A DNA stretch of 17,307 bases from Geothermobacter sp964501815 (GTDB lineage Bacteria; Desulfobacterota; Desulfuromonadia; Desulfuromonadales; Geothermobacteraceae). The position numbers were made by a program, and so were the translations under genes. The notes beneath the pieces were generated by a model. It saw only the letters and a program-made list of their open reading frames with translations. It searched no databases and had not been told where the DNA came from. Positions 16,038 through 17,307 of the stretch are shown here, in pieces. The stretch lies in assembly GCA_964501815.1 (NCBI GenBank), contig CAZCUR010000055.1, positions 1 to 17,307 of the forward strand. Reading direction: 5' to 3'. The number at the start of each line of letters is the position of its first letter. Positions within the stretch are counted from its first letter, which is position 1.

Positions 16038-16145
16038 TTTAGTCATATTTGATTGCACATTGACGCAGTCTGCCGTACGGCTCACCACGGCATCAGGTGC
16101 GAAAGGCACGGTTCATCAGGGCCACATGCCGGCCTAGACTGCGAC

Positions 16146-16166
16146 CCGGCACTCTTATCATGCCGG
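16146..16166 (+). repeat. Inverted repeat just ahead of the ribosome-binding site
   Basis: CCGGCA (16146-16151) and TGCCGG (16161-16166) are perfect inverted repeats around a nine-base spacer CTCTTATCA. The AAGGAG ribosome site begins within two bases of the right arm. It could be an operator, or an RNA hairpin modulating translation of the gene at 16180. Confidence 0.4.
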
Positions 16167-16179
16167 AAAGGAGACTGTC

Positions 16180-16443
16180 GTGAAATCAAGACTGATGTTG
16201 TTTCTGATCCTTCTGTCATTCGCCCAGCCTGTTTTCGCCCTGACCGAAGGCGGTTTTGACGAATACCGCTTCGCCATGCTGATCGGTTTTACCGCGCTCA
16301 TTGCCCTGCTGATCTTCTTCTGCCTGCTGGTTCTCGGCGCCGTCGCCGTCGACCGCGCCCGCGACGCCCGGCGGCGGCGCGCCGTTGTCAGGGTGCGCAC
16401 CCGAACACCGGCACGTTCCCGCAATCAGGTGGGACAACGCTGA
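16180..16443 (+). CDS. Small exported/membrane protein, unknown function
   Basis: An 87-residue protein with a clear signal-peptide-like N-terminus (MKSRLMLFLILLSFAQPVFA, possible cleavage after VFA). A strong hydrophobic helix spans about 32-57 (MLIGFTALIALLIFFCLLVL). The C-terminal tail is very basic: about a dozen arginines, including DARRRRAVVRVRTRT. The expected topology is a single-span inner-membrane protein with an Arg-rich cytoplasmic tail; the N-terminal helix could instead be a second membrane segment. The GTG start at 16180 is supported by GGAAAGGAG a few bases upstream. It follows the sigma-54 activator in the same direction and ends at a strong terminator. I do not recognise the family. 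Confidence 0.75.
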   Translation: MKSRLMLFLILLSFAQPVFALTEGGFDEYRFAMLIGFTALIALLIFFCLLVLGAVAVDRARDARRRRAVVRVRTRTPARSRNQVGQR

Positions 16444-16446
16444 TTC

Positions 16447-16490
16447 AAAAAAGCAGGCGGGGAACCGTCCGGCTCCCCGCCTGCTTTTTT
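16447..16490. terminator. Perfect bidirectional intrinsic terminator
   Basis: GCAGGCGGGGA (16453-16463) pairs perfectly with TCCCCGCCTGC (16474-16484) around a ten-base loop. It is flanked by A6 on the left and T6 on the right, making a 17-bp stem in all. It ends the plus-strand small-membrane-protein transcript and, read on the other strand, the glyoxalase transcript that stops at 16511. Confidence 0.95.
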
Positions 16491-16510
16491 CCGTCATCTC
16501 ATAGTGCTGT

Positions 16511-16891
16511 TCACTTCATCCGCACGACCTCAATTCGATAGCCGTCCGGATCCGAAACAAAATAGTAGCTGGCGGTCCCTTCCAACCCCTTGAGCGGAGT
16601 CGGGTTCAGACCCATCTCGGTATGACGTTTGTGACTCGCCTCGAGGTCGGCGACACTCACCGCCAGATGCGAATAGCCGTTACCGATGGTGTAGGGCTCT
16701 TTCTGGTCGTAGTTGTAGGTCAGCTCCAGCTCAAAGGTTTCGCCCGGATCGACCAGGTAGCTGAGGGTAAAGCCGCCGTCGGGAAAATCGCGCTTGCGCG
16801 CGACCCGGAAGCCGAAGGCTTCCCGATAGAACTTCTCGCTCTTTTCCAGGTCCATGACCCGGATGCAGGCATGGATCATGCGATAGTCCAT
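16511..16891 (-). CDS. gloA: Lactoylglutathione lyase (glyoxalase I) family protein
   Basis: A 126-residue single-domain vicinal-oxygen-chelate enzyme, close to the length of bacterial Ni-type GloA (E. coli 135). Family members convert the methylglyoxal-glutathione (or other thiol) hemithioacetal to S-lactoyl-thiol in the cytosol. The expected metal ligands are H7 (MIHACIRV), E56 (in FELELTYN), H75 (YSHLAVSV) and E121 (YRIEVV). DPDGYRIEV and LELTYNYD match GloA strongly. The thiol cofactor in this organism is not evident from the sequence. The ATG at 16891 has GGAGG five bases upstream. It lies 17 bases after a small zinc-ribbon gene, so the two are probably co-transcribed, and it ends at the bidirectional terminator. 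Confidence 0.88.
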   Translation of the reverse strand: MDYRMIHACIRVMDLEKSEKFYREAFGFRVARKRDFPDGGFTLSYLVDPGETFELELTYNYDQKEPYTIGNGYSHLAVSVADLEASHKRHTEMGLNPTPLKGLEGTASYYFVSDPDGYRIEVVRMK

Positions 16892-16908
16892 GGCAACCTC
16901 CGTATGAC

Positions 16909-17100
16909 TCAGTCCTTTCCCACAACACTCAGGTCGGTCATCTCGGGAAAGTGCATCTTGATGATCTTGCGCGTGGCATCCCGCCGGTGCTCGGCGGCAA
17001 AGCGCAGGCGCACATCCATCTCCCAGCAGAAATCACACAGCTGGTCTTTGGCGTTGTAGGTCGGCGCACCGCAGATGGTGCAATAAAGACGCTCCTCCAT
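16909..17100 (-). CDS. Small zinc-ribbon protein
   Basis: A 63-residue protein with two CxxC pairs, C7-x2-C10 (CTIC) and C22-x2-C25 (CDFC), which together should bind one zinc ion. The rest is a charged helical tail (RLRFAAEHRRDATRKIIKMH). I chose ATG 17100, with a GGGAG site about eight bases upstream, because MEERLYCTICGAPT starts directly at the first knuckle. A longer frame to 17184 adds a low-complexity non-conserved-looking extension. It sits immediately upstream of the glyoxalase gene on the same strand. Function unknown; nucleic-acid or protein binding is typical of such ribbons. Confidence 0.75.
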   Translation of the reverse strand: MEERLYCTICGAPTYNAKDQLCDFCWEMDVRLRFAAEHRRDATRKIIKMHFPEMTDLSVVGKD

Positions 17101-17125
17101 GACAACTCTCCCTCCCCTAAATCTA

Positions 17126-17155
17126 CCCCCTTTTGCCAATTTGCAAAGGGGCAAA
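17126..17155. repeat. Overlapping inverted repeats in the leader of the zinc-ribbon gene
   Basis: CCCC(T)TTTGC and GCAAAGGGG (17127-17151) can pair around a short loop with one bulge. Alternatively TTTGCC (17132-17137) pairs with GGCAAA (17150-17155). The two pairings exclude each other. No T-tract suited to a terminator follows on the minus strand. Positions 17185-17307 hold no gene that I can see. Confidence 0.4.
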
Positions 17156-17307
17156 GGCACATTCACCCCCAGCATAACAGGCAAATCTCACAAAAATCTG
17201 ATATTGGCGGGGGAACAGGAATATTATTTATTCTGAAAACATATCCTGGACAGGACTGCCTCCCTCCTTAAGCTGCCCGGCCCCGATAGCCGGAGCCAAA
17301 AGAGACA

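Noticed and set aside
16103..16118. Possible sigma-54 -24/-12 promoter (AGGCACGGTTCATCA) before the small membrane gene
   Set aside because: The GG-N10-GC spacing rule fails: CA stands where GC is required, so only the -24 half resembles the consensus.
17268..17307. Start of a riboswitch (for example c-di-GMP class I) at the window edge
   Set aside because: Only a short CCGGC/GCCGG hairpin is visible; the conserved core nucleotides of that class are not seen and the sequence is cut off.

Overview
The window is a GC-rich (roughly 60% by eye), densely packed stretch of bacterial chromosome. The gene set points to a Desulfuromonadales/Geobacter-type member of the Desulfuromonadota (former Deltaproteobacteria). 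It combines SpoVR with a PrkA-type kinase, many-domain GAF/sigma-54 regulators, HD-GYP proteins and Gram-positive-like PdhA/PdhB subunits. This is a lineage inference from protein character, not from a marker gene.

Layout. Positions 1-62 hold the last codons of a plus-strand gene. Positions 63-524 are non-coding and repeat-rich: a perfect 7-bp tandem array, then about three diverged copies of a ~110-120 bp unit. From 525 to 7893 runs a plus-strand block: SpoVR (525-2144), a long PrkA-type AAA+ kinase (2141-4435, ATGA overlap), a HEAT-repeat protein (4487-6721) and an HD-GYP protein (6718-7893, GTGA overlap). The last two share a related N-terminal domain. A Glu/Leu/Phe/Val-type amino-acid dehydrogenase follows (7943-9022), with a good promoter whose predicted start falls on the ATG. 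Facing it on the minus strand is a 2-oxoacid dehydrogenase operon, E1alpha-E1beta-E2 (12262 down to 9027), with its own promoter. Upstream of that operon, also on the minus strand, is a zinc-ribbon/CYTH fusion (13033-12365). Divergent from it is a large GAF-rich sigma-54 activator (13178-15994), followed by a tiny secreted or membrane protein (16180-16443). A perfect bidirectional terminator separates this from a minus-strand pair, a 63-aa zinc-ribbon protein and a glyoxalase I-like lyase (17100 down to 16511). The last ~200 bp are non-coding upstream DNA.

How the genes may work together. PrkA and SpoVR are established partners in stress and stationary-phase physiology. Here the HEAT and HD-GYP genes directly follow them, suggesting (inference) that cyclic-dinucleotide or protein-interaction signalling is tied to this kinase module. 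The amino-acid dehydrogenase and the E1/E2 complex could form a catabolic line: amino acid to 2-oxoacid to acyl-CoA. No E3 (lipoamide dehydrogenase) is visible. The sigma-54 activator has no convincing -24/-12 target inside the window.

Most noteworthy are the shared N-terminal domain in the HEAT/HD-GYP pair, the divergent long PrkA, the zinc-ribbon/CYTH fusion, the unusual sigma-54 activator and the repeat block inserted upstream of spoVR. I found no CRISPR array, tRNA, rRNA, transposase or phage gene.
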